From Helicoverpa zea (taxonomy: Eukaryota > Arthropoda > Insecta > Lepidoptera > Noctuidae): 64,000 nucleotides of DNA. Below are positions 1 through 10,224 of the stretch, piece after piece; the first letter of the stretch is position 1; the number at the start of each line of letters is the position of its first letter. Where the stretch lies: NCBI RefSeq assembly GCF_022581195.2, contig NC_061455.1, positions 5,204,120 to 5,268,119 of the forward strand. Reading direction: 5' to 3'. Position numbers and translations under genes: made by a program. The notes below the pieces were generated by a model, which made no database searches, was not told the DNA's origin, and saw only the letters and a list, made by a program, of their open reading frames with translations.

Positions 1-23
1 TCTTGTCCTCACTAATCTCGGGC

Positions 24-31
24 TATATATA
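24..31 (+). promoter_or_regulatory. Candidate TATA box of micropeptide gene S1
   Basis: An eight-base alternating TA run lies about 95 bases upstream of the S1 start codon. With a usual 25-30 base spacing, transcription would begin near 55-60 and give a leader of about 70 bases. No initiator was verified and the window edge hides anything further upstream. Confidence 0.35.
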
Positions 32-124
32 GTAATCTTTGTTACTATTGTGTTACTGTAGGCAAGTTTGACTGACATGAGTGCAGGTTTCAGACCGTCA
101 AGCAGGCGATAGAACCACATCAAA

Positions 125-613
125 ATGCCTTTTGGATTGTAAGTGCAATATACTTTACTAAGAAGTAATTGTGTTAGTTAAAAAAGTGTTCTTTTTGCTT
201 AGTAATTTTAACCTACCTAACTCTATACATTGTTTATTGGTTGGTTTAAGGTCTGCTAAAGCTTTACTTTGAAATTAAGGATCGGAATTTTAGTCATGAA
301 ACTGTAGCTTGTTTTGTACGTCTTTTTCTTATTCTTAGACAAGGAGGAGTTAAATAGCTATTTATATCAGTCATAAATTGGCATATTTGCCATGGTAAAA
401 AAAACAGGGCTATGAACTTTTCATCATCATCATCATCATAAATAGGTATATACTAATTAAACAATTTGTGTATCTTTCAGCATAATCATCACTGGCTTAC
501 TAGCTTTCGGAGCATATTGGACGACCAAATACCTGATGAGCATGCCAGACCCCATGGGATCGTTAACAACTTCGACGACTCATGCACCTACCTTACCAAC
601 CACGGGTATCTAG
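125..613 (+). CDS. S1: 48-aa single-pass membrane micropeptide, two exons
   Basis: Exons are 125-138 and 481-613. The first coding exon is only 14 nt, starts with AAA-ATG and ends in a GTAAGT donor. The intron is phase 2 and the acceptor is TTTCAG. The spliced protein has a hydrophobic stretch at about residues 3-17, then WTTKYL and a Thr/Pro-rich tail (TTSTTHAPTLPTT) that could carry O-glycans if it faces the lumen. A poly(A) signal follows at 942. It shares M1, G4, G10, A13, F14 and the WTTK box at residues 18-21 with its neighbour S2, and the same intron phase and tiny first exon with all seven genes of the array. I do not recognise the family. The basic residues just after the helix suggest a cytoplasmic C-terminus by the positive-inside rule, which conflicts with the mucin-like tail, so topology is open. 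Confidence 0.72.
421..439 (+). repeat. (TCA)n microsatellite in the S1 intron
   Basis: Six uninterrupted TCA units lie 40 bases upstream of the S1 exon 2 acceptor. Similar (GAT/ATC)n tracts end SINE and LINE copies elsewhere in the window, so this may be the tail of a vanished insertion. Confidence 0.8.
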
Positions 614-941
614 TAACCATGGCAACCAAGTGAACAACAGATATTCCTATTGATACAGCGCTTTCATACAAGTGGATTTTTGACGCGCGTCGAAAAACCG
701 TGAGCGGAAAAAATCTGTAACGGAGTTGCAGTCGTCAATTGTTTATGCTATCGCTCATACGTCCTACAAGGGCCGAATGAACCGAGCATAGAGTGCTTTT
801 ATACATGGAACCGAGCGGAATATCCGCTAGTGTGAAAGCGCTGCTATATTTCCAAAAAGGGAAAATAGTTCTAACGAATATTCTAGTATTTCATAAGATA
901 CCTACAATGTTTTGTTATTATTTTGTATAATAATGTAATTA

Positions 942-947
942 AATAAA
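942..947 (+). terminator. Poly(A) signal of S1
   Basis: AATAAA lies 329 bases after the S1 stop codon. It is the first canonical signal downstream and probably defines the 3' end of that transcript. Confidence 0.55.
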
Positions 948-1439
948 TTGTTTGCTTCTACCTGATATCTTTTTATTTGATAATAGATACATAGCAAGGA
1001 GATGATTAATGGAACGATGGATGAATTATATGAATGATGGGTTGAAAGACAAGAAGACATGACGCGGCATAGCTATATAAGTAAATTAGGATAAATGATA
1101 CACGTTTATGGAAAAATAGAACTAGGATATATAACTGCCGACCGATGGTCCTTGACACAGAGAAGCATGGACCACTTCGCTTGTTCATAGCTAAGGATGT
1201 CCTTCTTAATCAGTGACTTTAAGATGAACTAATAAAATAATCGTTTAGTCACAATATTAAATTAATAACCAGAACTTCGAGGACTCCAAATCAGTTAAAC
1301 ATATAATGACTATTATGGAGAGGGTTCACTCAATTGGTGAAATGCATTGTTTTAATTGAAAGAAAGATTTTATTTACACAAAGGTTCTCATAGATCGTAA
1401 TTTGTGAATTCAATACTTTAATTGTCCATTTATTCACAA

Positions 1440-1605
1440 CTAGCTTTCCGCCCGCGGGTTCATCCGCGTCCCGTAGCCAGATGGTGACAAAAACTATCCT
1501 AAAACCTTCTCCCGGGTCTAAGTTACTTCCCCTCTAATTTTCAGCCAAATCGGTCAAGCCGTTTTCATGTTTTTGTGGGTTTCATTTATATATATATATA
1601 GATTA
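1440..1605 (+). repeat. Relic of a dispersed lepidopteran repeat ('CCCGCGGGTT' family)
   Basis: The segment opens with a GC-rich 'CCGCCCGCGGGTTCATCCGCG' type core. It continues through 'AAAACTATCCTA' and 'CCAAATCGGTCAAGCCGTTTTCA' type text and ends in an AT repeat. The same blocks occur in the same order at 24976-25190. I know this text as widespread in moth and butterfly genomes but cannot assign it to a TE class from the sequence. Confidence 0.6.
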
Positions 1606-1844
1606 TTGTCCAATCATAAAGTTGCTATACGATAAAAAAAGAAAATATTTGAAAAAAGAGATATCTCCGCTGTAAGGTATCGTTAAAAATCAATAGCACT
1701 GCCATGATTCCATGTCAGGATGGAAAATATATAAACGTGAAGCCATTTAAAATGCACTGCCGTATTTCCTGTATTTCTTTGAAGGAGTATGCACCTACAA
1801 GTGAACTCAGTATATAATGAAGACGCAGTTAATGTCTGCTAAAA

Positions 1845-1935
1845 ATCGCTTGGGCGCTCGGGAGCGTTCGACGAGTCAACAACTTCTGAAGATGCTCCGT
1901 GGAGAGGCGAAACACGTGTCGAGTATCCAAAGCCC
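1845..1935 (+). repeat. Short repeat relic with hammerhead-like core
   Basis: The segment contains CTGAAGA at 1886-1892, GAAAC at 1909-1913 and GTC at 1918-1920, in the order found in hammerhead ribozymes. A CTCC/GGAG pair sits between the first two, and a four-pair stem (one wobble) can form around the ends. The first base pair of stem II is mismatched, so it is probably a decayed or chance match. Some Penelope-like retroelements carry such motifs. Confidence 0.3.
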
Positions 1936-2388
1936 TGATTAACTGTCACTCGTATATTTTTTCTAAGCATTTTATGTCATGGATTTCCGCAAAGTAACGC
2001 CTGATTCCATAATTTATCTAACGACACCAAGCTAATGAAGTTTTATCAGGCGCTTAAAAGATAAAAATATTCCAAAAATAAATCATTCCTTTTGTTAGAA
2101 ACTTTGGCAGCCACTGTTTTCCTTTAGAATACTTCATTAAGCAGATAATTTATCCTTATTTCCACCCCTCCCCCTTAAAAAAAGTACCCGCAATGCACTT
2201 GACAGTTTAGGTCTGTGAGCGGTGATAATCGCTTTTCGTCAGGCGATCCGTCTGCTCGTTTTTATCCCCCATAATATAAAGAGGGGCATCCAATTTAAGT
2301 GAACAATGTGAATTATAGAACCAATGTACCTGCACATACACATACAACATATTACATATAGAAGTATTGCATTCCGCTGATATAAATC

Positions 2389-2685
2389 ATCATCCTCCGA
2401 GCCTTTTCCCAAACTATGTTGGGGTCGGCTTCCAGTCTAACCGGATTCAGCTGAGTACCAGTGCTTTACAAGAAGCGACTGCCTATCTGACCTCCTCAAC
2501 CCAGTTACCCGGGCAACCCGATACCCTTTGGTTAGACTGGTGTCAGACTTACTGGCTTCTGACTACCCGTAACGACTGCCAAGGATGTTCAATGACAGCC
2601 GGGACCTACAGTTTAACGTGCCATCCGAAACACAGTCATTGGTGTCTAAGATATACTTAGAAAGTACATACAAACTTGGAAAAGT
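2389..2685 (-). mobile_element. tRNA-derived SINE, 5'-truncated, with target-site duplication
   Basis: This is the reverse complement of the SINE at 9734-10122, missing its tRNA-like head. The (GAT)n tail lies at the left end. An 11-base direct repeat (TGATATAAATC) at 2378-2388 and 2686-2696 brackets it exactly, showing target-primed insertion with 5' truncation. Its open frame on the plus strand is incidental. Confidence 0.85.
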
Positions 2686-2699
2686 TGATATAAATCTTT

Positions 2700-3950
2700 T
2701 ATAAAAAAATATGAAATTTATATAGTTTCGTTCTAAACCCAAGCGCTCTACAAATAATTGCAGTTGGAAATCTGTCAAGATTAGAGTCTTTCAGACATAC
2801 TTTAAGACGTAACTAGTAATTGCATTTAAAGAGTTTGGACAGACAAACCTACTTGAAGAGACAGAAAATATATTCAACTTTGTTAAACCATTTTTGTGGG
2901 CATTGATGAAAAGCTCAAAGCGTTTCTTTTTTTCAGAAGAAGAGAGAATCCTCAAAGGTATGCCTGTAAAGTATATTTGATGATGTTCAATGCACTCCTC
3001 AAGTTCATAATATACCTATTACGTACTAAGTTTATAATACTACATGTATCACTCTTTTATTGTCATTGTTAAGTTTAATTAAAGAAATGAAGTTCATATC
3101 GGTCAACTTGTTTCAATGTAAATTATGTTCATAATATAAAACACAAACTTATATTGGTCATTGTTCACCTGTTTGCCAATTACGTTGTTTAATTACTAAA
3201 TAGGTATTGTAACTTATTCAATAAACTGCTTGTTTGAGTTTCGTTTGAAATACAGAATAGTATAAAAACTATGTTTTTTTTTATGTAGGAAAAGTGGAAG
3301 GTACGCTATCCCGCGTCCGGTTAGAAGTTTCCATGGGACGTTGGTGAAACCTCGGGAAATGGGAAATAGTGACACACACAAAGTCATATTTTCGTTTCTA
3401 TATTTCATGGTGTTTTTGGACTAAGCAAAACGACAGATGGATATAATATTAAATAGGGCCGTTAGAAGGGAAGTCCTCGATAAATATGGAAGTATATTCT
3501 AAAACGTTTTTCTTGTTATATTACCTCATCAGGTAGGCAAGGGTATTACACAATGGTCGGTGACGATTCAAATAGTTTATTATTTCTTATATTCACATAA
3601 CATTGACTCTCTCAACACAATTTCGTGTTTGATTTCTTGCTCGCTTTTATACGGTCCTTGTTCGCACTCACTTGACATACTAATTTAGGAGTCCACTTAA
3701 GTAGGTCGTGTAAAGTGTTTTGAGACTATAATTAAAAAAAAACTCATATTTTAAGTTGGAGAGATTGTCTATAAAAGTGAAAGTCTGAATAGTGACATAA
3801 TATAAACATAAAGGGATATATGTAAACATTTTTTTCATTAGATAAGGATTGTTATGAAACTGGGACTCCATTATTCTAAGTGTTATAATGAGAATCACGC
3901 AATAGTTACTCACAAGACGTTGGCTGCTGCGTACTCTCAGGAAGATCAGT
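2700..3950. other. Intergenic stretch before S2; no gene seen
   Basis: AT-rich DNA without a coherent open frame or recognisable repeat. A TATAAT-like string near 3881 precedes the S2 leader and might serve as its TATA element. I see nothing else. Confidence 0.5.
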
Positions 3951-3957
3951 CCAAACA

Positions 3958-4634
3958 ATGGCAGTGGGACTGTAAGTATTTTCTTTTCCTAATAATTTAA
4001 AATTCTTGATATTATAATTATCAGGTAGATGTAGGGGAATGCACGAAGAATTCTTTTTATGACAGAATTTAGTACAGTTTTAAATACACAAAATTCAGGG
4101 GTTGAGTAATATTGTAGCATATTTAGTCGATGTAAAGGTGTTCAGAAACTCAAATATTTCAGAATTCATCCATTTCCATCCGTAAAAAATATCTCATGTT
4201 CAGGTTTAATGTAGAATTTTTTTACACTCCATGCAACTGCAGATACAAATAGAAATGGATAGGCTGTATGGCGTATGGTTCTTTATCACTAATATCGTTC
4301 AATGCCGTTCCCCACATTTTGTCTATCTATCTATTGGCATATTAAAGTTAGGAATTTTATATTTCTTGTATGGGACGAAAAAAATATATCTTTAGTTAGC
4401 AATTCAATGGATAGATAGAAAATTGGTTAGTAGTACTTAACATTTAATGCAGTCCTCATATTGTTGCCTTGCAGGGTCCTTCTACTCGGAGCCTTTGCGT
4501 TTTCCGTTTTCTGGACCACAAAATTTTTACGTGAAGTGTACGAAACTGATGGCCACAATAACACGACGACCACATTTCGACCTTTATTTAACGTATCCTT
4601 TAGAAATAAGGAGTTTATTGAATATGTAGAGTAA
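3958..4634 (+). CDS. S2: 57-aa single-pass membrane micropeptide, two exons
   Basis: Exons are 3958-3971 and 4475-4634. The start lies in CAACAATGG, a good insect context. The first exon is 14 nt with a GTAAGT donor, the intron is phase 2 and the acceptor is TTGCAG. A hydrophobic helix spans about residues 3-18, followed by WTTKFLREVYE, an Asn/Thr-rich patch (HNNTTTT) and a mixed tail ending EFIEYVE. The WTTK box and helix pattern match S1, which supports both models. Potential N-glycosylation sequons occur in the NNTTT patch and at NVS, relevant only if the tail is lumenal. No AATAAA follows before S3, so S2 and S3 may share a poly(A) site near 5835. Function unknown; no family recognised. 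Confidence 0.72.
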
Positions 4635-4929
4635 ATTAGTTAATGGTAGACATTTACACATTTAAACTTGTGTTAATAAGGTAATCTATTACCTGTATTG
4701 ACATGGCCAGCATTTTTTTGGATGCAGTGTAACGTTTTGCAATTAGTTCGTGTATAATTTGTATAAAAGTAGTAATAGTTAAGTATTGTAGTTAAGTCCT
4801 AGAGTTAGTTTTGAGGTTGGTTTGTTGTTTTAGATTGTATATTTTGTAATAGAGTATGCAGTTGCATGTAGTAACGTATTGTATCTATTATAGGGATGTC
4901 CCTCGAAGCATGGTTCAAATAGTTTCTTC

Positions 4930-5382
4930 ATGATTTTACGCCTGTAATTTTTTTACCATCGAAAAGTTTCTAAATGATCTTGCCTATTCGATTTGATTCG
5001 TGTTTCGAGGGCCATTTTATAGGTATATGTAGATAAGTGTGAAAATTGCACGCTTATTGAATCAGGTTTAGTTAGATCTGAAAGAATTAAAAATGTTTCT
5101 TATTTTATTCTTGGTTGTTTTTATCAAAAAGTTCCTCCTTCTAAATATGTAGATATTTTTCGAAAAAAGTGTTACAGAAATCTACTATTTCTTTACAGAT
5201 ATTTACTGACAGGTGCGTTAGCATACAGCGTGTATCTAATATACCACGATTTGAAAAAAGAAGTTCTGAAATTCAAATTTTTAAGTGATGATACTGAATA
5301 TCAAGGTCCCGATTCATACGAGATGTATGCGAATTGGACTGATAATTGGACCTCCAATTGGAATGAATCCAACAATATTTAA
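4930..5382 (+). CDS. S3: 65-aa single-pass membrane micropeptide
   Basis: Exon 2 at 5199-5382 is well supported: TTTACAG acceptor, helix with LLTGALAYSVYLIY, then HDLKKE, an acidic patch and a tail with three sequons (NWT, NWT, NES). The proposed first exon is 4930-4943, 14 nt as in S1 and S2, with ATG and a weaker GTAATT donor giving the same phase-2 join. The alternative is that this exon splices to the S2 first exon (3958-3971), which is phase-compatible and would make S2 and S3 alternative 3' exons of one gene. The G10 and A13 helix positions match S1 and S2. Function unknown. The second exon is more certain than the start. Confidence 0.6.
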
Positions 5383-5834
5383 ATTTTTAGATTAATGATA
5401 AAATTTCTCTAGGCTGTGATTAAAAGGTAATTTAGTTTCATTGGGCTGGATAATAACTATAGGTGCTCTGTATTAAAAAATATGTAATTTAACCGATGTC
5501 TTAGAATAATATTGGATAATTTTGTAACAAAAGCCATGAAAGTTCAGGCAGGATACTGAAATTGTAATAATTAGTTTTAATTCTTGTAAAAACTCATTAC
5601 GTTACTACTTGTGAAATGCTGTATAATTAAAGTGTATGTATTTATAGTTCATCTTTTAAGAAAAATATATAATGACGAATACAAGATAGTGCCAAGTGTT
5701 AATATTTTTTTGAAAACTTGAAATACTTTAAATTATAGATTTTAACTTAAATAAGTTTAAAACTATAATGTTAGTTATAACAAGTCAATTATTTCGTAGA
5801 GATACTAATTAGGTATATGTACAAGAATGTTTTA

Positions 5835-5840
5835 AATAAA
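5835..5840 (+). terminator. Poly(A) signal, S3 and possibly S2
   Basis: AATAAA about 450 bases after the S3 stop, with no earlier canonical signal after either S2 or S3. It could be shared by both if they are alternative ends of one transcription unit. Confidence 0.45.
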
Positions 5841-6611
5841 TACAAAAGTAAATAATACAAACTTGTTTTTTTAAAGAATTATGCTAACAAATTTTTTTCA
5901 GATGATTTTCACCGACATACCGACGAAGGGTATTTGAACGGCCCTTTTTCCTAAAACAACTGTCTACTTTGAGAATTGATGGTGAAAATTCACAGTAACA
6001 GTAAGAAAATTGACGTTTATGTTGTCGGTGGGCCTTAGCTAATGAAAGCATAACACCTATTAAAAGTTTAATCTCAAGAAGTAATATTTTATGATGTATT
6101 TGAATAATCGAGGGGGTGTACACATGAAATGGGCCTAAGTTTGCTTAGCTGTGAGACAGTATAGTATAAACTAGATAAAAAAGAAATACCTTGAACACAG
6201 TAAGGTTTGAATTAGGTAATTATAAATAAAATTATATTTTTAAAGCTAAGAATATATGTGTGATTTCAATACCTATAGAGGCTTGGAATATAATAGACAT
6301 ATAAAGAAAATTTTTACTCGACGACGGCACAACGTGGTAACGTAATTAAATTCAATAGATATTCACGGCGTTAAAATGCTTTTTCAATAATAGGATATCA
6401 CAATAGTTGTTTAGTTTCTTTGTTTTCTATCTTGATAATAACTCCATTCAACAACTTTCCTTCATTCTGATAGCTGCTCGAAATGTAGTTTTGACGGTGC
6501 AATTAATTATTATATAGTTCAAAACATTTCAGGTTTTCAAAAGTGACGTTTTTAATGGTATTACAATTGTTTAAAAATACGAATAACAGGAAAAAAATAT
6601 TAGACACAACA

Positions 6612-7360
6612 ATGGCTCCGGTTGTCCTTATGTAAATATTTCTTTATTTAGCTTTAAGTAAATTTAAAATACATATGGTATTTACTTGGTTAAAGTTAAA
6701 AAAAGCAGTAACATGTGTGTGTGTTCCTTCCTTCTTTTTTCTCTATCAAACTGTCTAAAATCTGATAGATGATGATGAACAGCCACATCCATTACAATAA
6801 GTTAGTGCCTTTTCTGTCCAGGTGTGGTGAGTAATTGGCAATTTTTTTAAATATAAAATAGGTTTTCAAATTAATTCGATATTTCCCTTAAAGTTAGTTC
6901 CCTGGTTTTGTTCGAATCACGTCTTCTTTCTTTTTGGGAAATGCTCACGACCTCGTGACCGTCACACCTGTGTCCGAAGTCATCTCCCGAACCTTTGTCC
7001 GACAATATTTTTTGGTTTCTAGCCTCCAGATGAAGCTAAACACCAGTGTTGTACAGGAAGCGACTGCCTATCTGACCTCCTCAACCTAGATACCCGAGAA
7101 AACCCCGATACTGGTTGTCAGACTTACTGGTTTCTGACTACCAGAAATGACTGCCAGAGATGTTCAATGACACTTGTCTGCGAAGCGTCTTTAATTGAAT
7201 AAAATTAATATTTTTCAGAGCTGCAATGGCTTCAGCAGCGGTTTATACCGTTTATTTGGCTGTAAATCATGTCAGGGATACTATGACGCCAACGCGATCA
7301 TCAGATATTTTTAAGTACTTCAAATTTAAGTACTTTGAAGAACTGACGGAATGGATTTAG
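6612..7360 (+). CDS. S4A: 53-aa single-pass membrane micropeptide
   Basis: Exons are 6612-6631 and 7219-7360. The first exon is 20 nt, starts AACAATGGCT and ends at a GTAAAT donor. The intron is phase 2 and the acceptor TTTTTCAG. The paralog S4B has the same start context, exon length, donor and acceptor, which strongly supports the model. The helix spans about residues 4-22, followed by a basic-aromatic region (KYFKFKYFEELTEWI). The stop follows EWI directly, where S4B reads on for 11 residues. A one-base insertion beside it would shift the frame anyway. A degraded SINE lies in the intron, and a 2-kb transposon sits 158 bases after the stop, displacing the ancestral poly(A) signal to 9662. 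Function unknown. Confidence 0.68.
7013..7178 (-). mobile_element. Degraded SINE fragment in the S4A intron
   Basis: Reverse-complement match to the body of the SINE family (AGGCAGTCGCTTC, GTCAGAAACCAGTAAGTC type blocks) with many changes and no head. It is absent from the corresponding S4B intron, so it arrived after the duplication or was lost from B. Confidence 0.75.
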
Positions 7361-7518
7361 AAAACCAAACACGACGACTCTTAACGTGACGAGTTATTGG
7401 GAATAAGATGGGATATATATCTTACTTATATTTGGTCAGCAAAAAAATTCACATGCACATAGATTCATACATATAAAATTATATTATGTCTATCATCCTT
7501 TAAAATAATACTATGTCA

Positions 7519-9501
7519 TTTAAATAAAACTACTTTTACGGATTTTATCGCGTTATATTAATATTATTTAATCCCGGCGTTTCGGATTTTAATTTCAATA
7601 TAAATAAATTTTAATGAATTTAAATTAAGAAAATAGTGTTAAAAATTTCAATGAATATAAATTAATAATAGAGTGAATACAAAAAAAAATATTTAAAAAA
7701 AGCGTGGGGTGCATGGTGTCAATAGTTATAAATATTTTATTGACAGATATGAGTAGAGTGATTTTCATTTCGATAATACCTTAAAAAGCACCCCACGCTT
7801 TTTTTAAATATTTTTTTTTGTATTCACTCTATTATTAATTTATATTCATTGAAATTGTTACCCTTTTTTCTTAATTTAAATTCATTAAAATTTATTTTCT
7901 ATTTTTTAGTTCGGTTTTCTATAAAAAGCGTGTTTTTTAGTTTTTTTAAACTATTATTTATTTTCTAGTTTTTAGTTTGTTTTAAAACTATTATTTGTTT
8001 TGTAGAATTAAAATTCTCTTTAATATAAAATTTGTCAATATTAGAGAAAACGGCTAAAGATAATTATTGGAAATAAAAATTAACATCGAGTCCTGCCTTA
8101 TCGACTGTAGAGAAAAATTATAGGAAATTTTAATTAATTTTCTTACCTTATAGATAAAAATTATATAAATTAGCAAAAATCATATTTTGCAAATTGAAAA
8201 GCCTACAAGTCGGTGTCTAATGGATGTTACTAAGTTAATTTTGCCACCGACTTCTAGGCCGATGTACCTAAAATTAGTATTCTTTTTGCTTTTTAGTGTT
8301 TTGGGAAGCCAGTTTAATTTTTTTGTAAAAAAGTTTTTTATTTAAAGCTTTTCAGTGACACGAATAGTTGTCACTATCCATACAAGTGGGAAGTTCTCAT
8401 CAATACAAAGAATATAAGTCCAAACGAGGTATTTTACATATTCAGTTGTCGAGTTCCCTCGACTTTCTCTGGTCTCCATCATCAGGTCAGCTCCCAACCT
8501 TCACTGTTGCATAGGTCTTGTCAATACAAATAATTTAAGCCCAAACACGAGGTAGTTTACATATTCAGTTGTCGAGTTCCCTCGACTTTCTCTGGTCTCC
8601 ATCATCAGGTCAGCTCCAAACCTTCAGTGTTGCAAAGGTCTTGTCAATACAAATAATTTAAGCCCAAACACGAGGTAGTTTACATATTCAGTTGTCGAGT
8701 TCCCTCGACCCTCTCTGGTCTCCATCATCAGGTCAGCTCCAAATCTTCACAGTTGAATAGTGCTTTTAGGCGTACACCTGAGTGTCAAGTTTTTATCCTA
8801 TGTATGCCTACAACTTTCGAAGGTTGCCCTCGATTTCTCAGGGTTTCCATCATCAGATCCTGATCTGATGACTATGGGACCAACTGGCAGCTATTCCGAG
8901 TCGAACAAAAAAAGAATCACGTAAATCGGTCTATAAACCTTGGAGTAATCGATGTGTATGTGTAACCTCCTCCTTTTTGGGAAGTCGGTTAAAAATGGAA
9001 TAATTTTATCAAATTAGTGTATTGTCATCGGTCCTCAATAAATCTACAAAGTTTGAACGAAATCTGGCCGTTTAAAGTGGGTCAAAATCGCGCCCAAAGA
9101 AGTCGGTTACAAACCTACAAACATACAAACATACAGGTGAAGCTAATAAAAAGCGTGTAAAAACATCCAAATTTCAATAGAGAAGATGGCTGGTGCATAC
9201 CACCTGCTTGGAATCCCATCATAGAAACTATTAAATCAAAATCCAAGCCTACAACTGCTCGATCTATGGATACAGTGAGCTCGTTTTGCGTGAATCGGAT
9301 TGTCAATAATAATCAACAAAATGTAGGGTAGCTGTTTGTAACTAATATATCAAGACGACCAACACCTTAGTCTGCCCGTGACCATGGATGCTGTAAAGGA
9401 TCTGAAACGTCGGGATTAAATAATATTAATATAACGCGATAAAATCCGTAAAAGTAGTTTTATTTAAATGTCTAATATTCGCGTAAGTGTCAGAAATCAA
9501 T
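7519..9501 (+). mobile_element. 2-kb non-autonomous element, inverted termini, 14-bp target duplication
   Basis: The insertion is bracketed by identical 14-base repeats (ATAATACTATGTCA) at 7505-7518 and 9502-9515. Unit B has one related site and no insert. Inside, 7519-7584 is the inverted copy of 9401-9469 (about 66 bases, including AACGTCGGG and a TTTACGG-type block). A large palindrome with arms of about 100 bases lies at 7604-7897, and the 8360-9164 repeat follows. No protein is encoded. A variable 14-base duplication with inverted terminal fragments is more like a Penelope-type or other target-primed element than a cut-and-paste transposon, but the class is not settled. Confidence 0.7.
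8360..9164 (+). repeat. 0.8-kb dispersed repeat with three 123-bp tandem units (copy 1)
   Basis: Nearly identical to 11536-12350. Three units beginning GTTGTCGAGTTCCCTCGAC start near 8444, 8568 and 8690 (periods about 124 and 122), each with 'CTCCATCATCAGGTCAGCTC'. It ends with 'GGGAAGTCGGTTAAAAA' and a text block about 150 bases long up to AAGCGTGTAAAAAC. Fragments of this 3' text recur near 21460 and 34670. It is a repeat I know as common in Lepidoptera and is noncoding. Confidence 0.85.
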
Positions 9502-9733
9502 ATAATACTATGTCAAATAGAACCCTGTGTGTAACAAGACGAGGCCTTGTTGTGTTTAAAGTTAGGTATATCTGATTGTGAAATGTTAGTTAGTATTATT
9601 AATTATTAATAATTTATTCAGTCATTGCGTTATTCTATATTTGTAAGTCAGATGTAACTGAAATAAATTAAATATGTAAAACGATGATTCAGTTTTTTAT
9701 TTTTCCTACATTGCCAAAAGACATATATCAAAA

Positions 9734-10122
9734 GAGTCGTGGTGGCCTAGTGGGTAAAGGACCAACCTCTCAAGTATGAGGGCGCGGGTTCGATCCCAGG
9801 TCAGGCAAGTACCAATGCAACTTTTCTAAGTTTGTATGTACTTTCTAAGTATATCTTAGACACCATTGACTGTGTTTCGGATGGCACGTTAAACTGTAGG
9901 TCCCGGCTGTCATTGAACATCCTTGGCAGTCGTTACGGGTAGTCAGAAGCCAGTAAGTCTGACACCAGTCTAACCAAGGGGTATCGGGTTGCCCGGGTAA
10001 CTGGGTTGAGGAGGTCAGATAGGTAGTCGCTTCTTGTAAAGCACTGGTACTCAGCTGAATCCGGATAGACTGGAAGCCGACCCCAACATGATTGGGAAAA
10101 AGGCTCGGAGGATGATGATGAT
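9734..10122 (+). mobile_element. Full-length tRNA-derived SINE
   Basis: The head carries pol III promoter boxes: A box TGGCCTAGTGG and B box GGTTCGATCCC about 30 bases apart. A body of about 300 bases follows, with a (GAT)n tail ending near 10122. A 34-base perfect direct repeat starting GATTCAGTTTTTTATT flanks it (about 9686-9719 and 10124-10157), and unit B has a single copy of that site. Six other full or partial copies occur in this window. It inserted close to the S4A 3' end after the duplication. Confidence 0.9.
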
Positions 10123-10224
10123 GATTCAGTTTTTTATTTTTCCTACATTGCCAAAAAATTAATAGGACATATACTTTTTATTATACATAGTATCAGTAAC
10201 GAACGCATTTAAAGTTGTGACAAG

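Noticed and set aside
2367..2660. 97-codon frame and the similar 110-codon frame at 28120-28452
   Set aside because: Both are the same SINE body read in one frame; two insertions with target duplications, not a protein family.
8444..8740. Spaced direct repeats considered as a CRISPR-like array
   Set aside because: Units are adjacent 123-bp minisatellite copies with no unique spacers, in a eukaryotic transposon.
9760..9810. Possible tRNA gene with A and B boxes
   Set aside because: The same head heads a 300-base repetitive body with a GAT tail and target duplications, and occurs again at 28010. It is a SINE head, not a tRNA gene.
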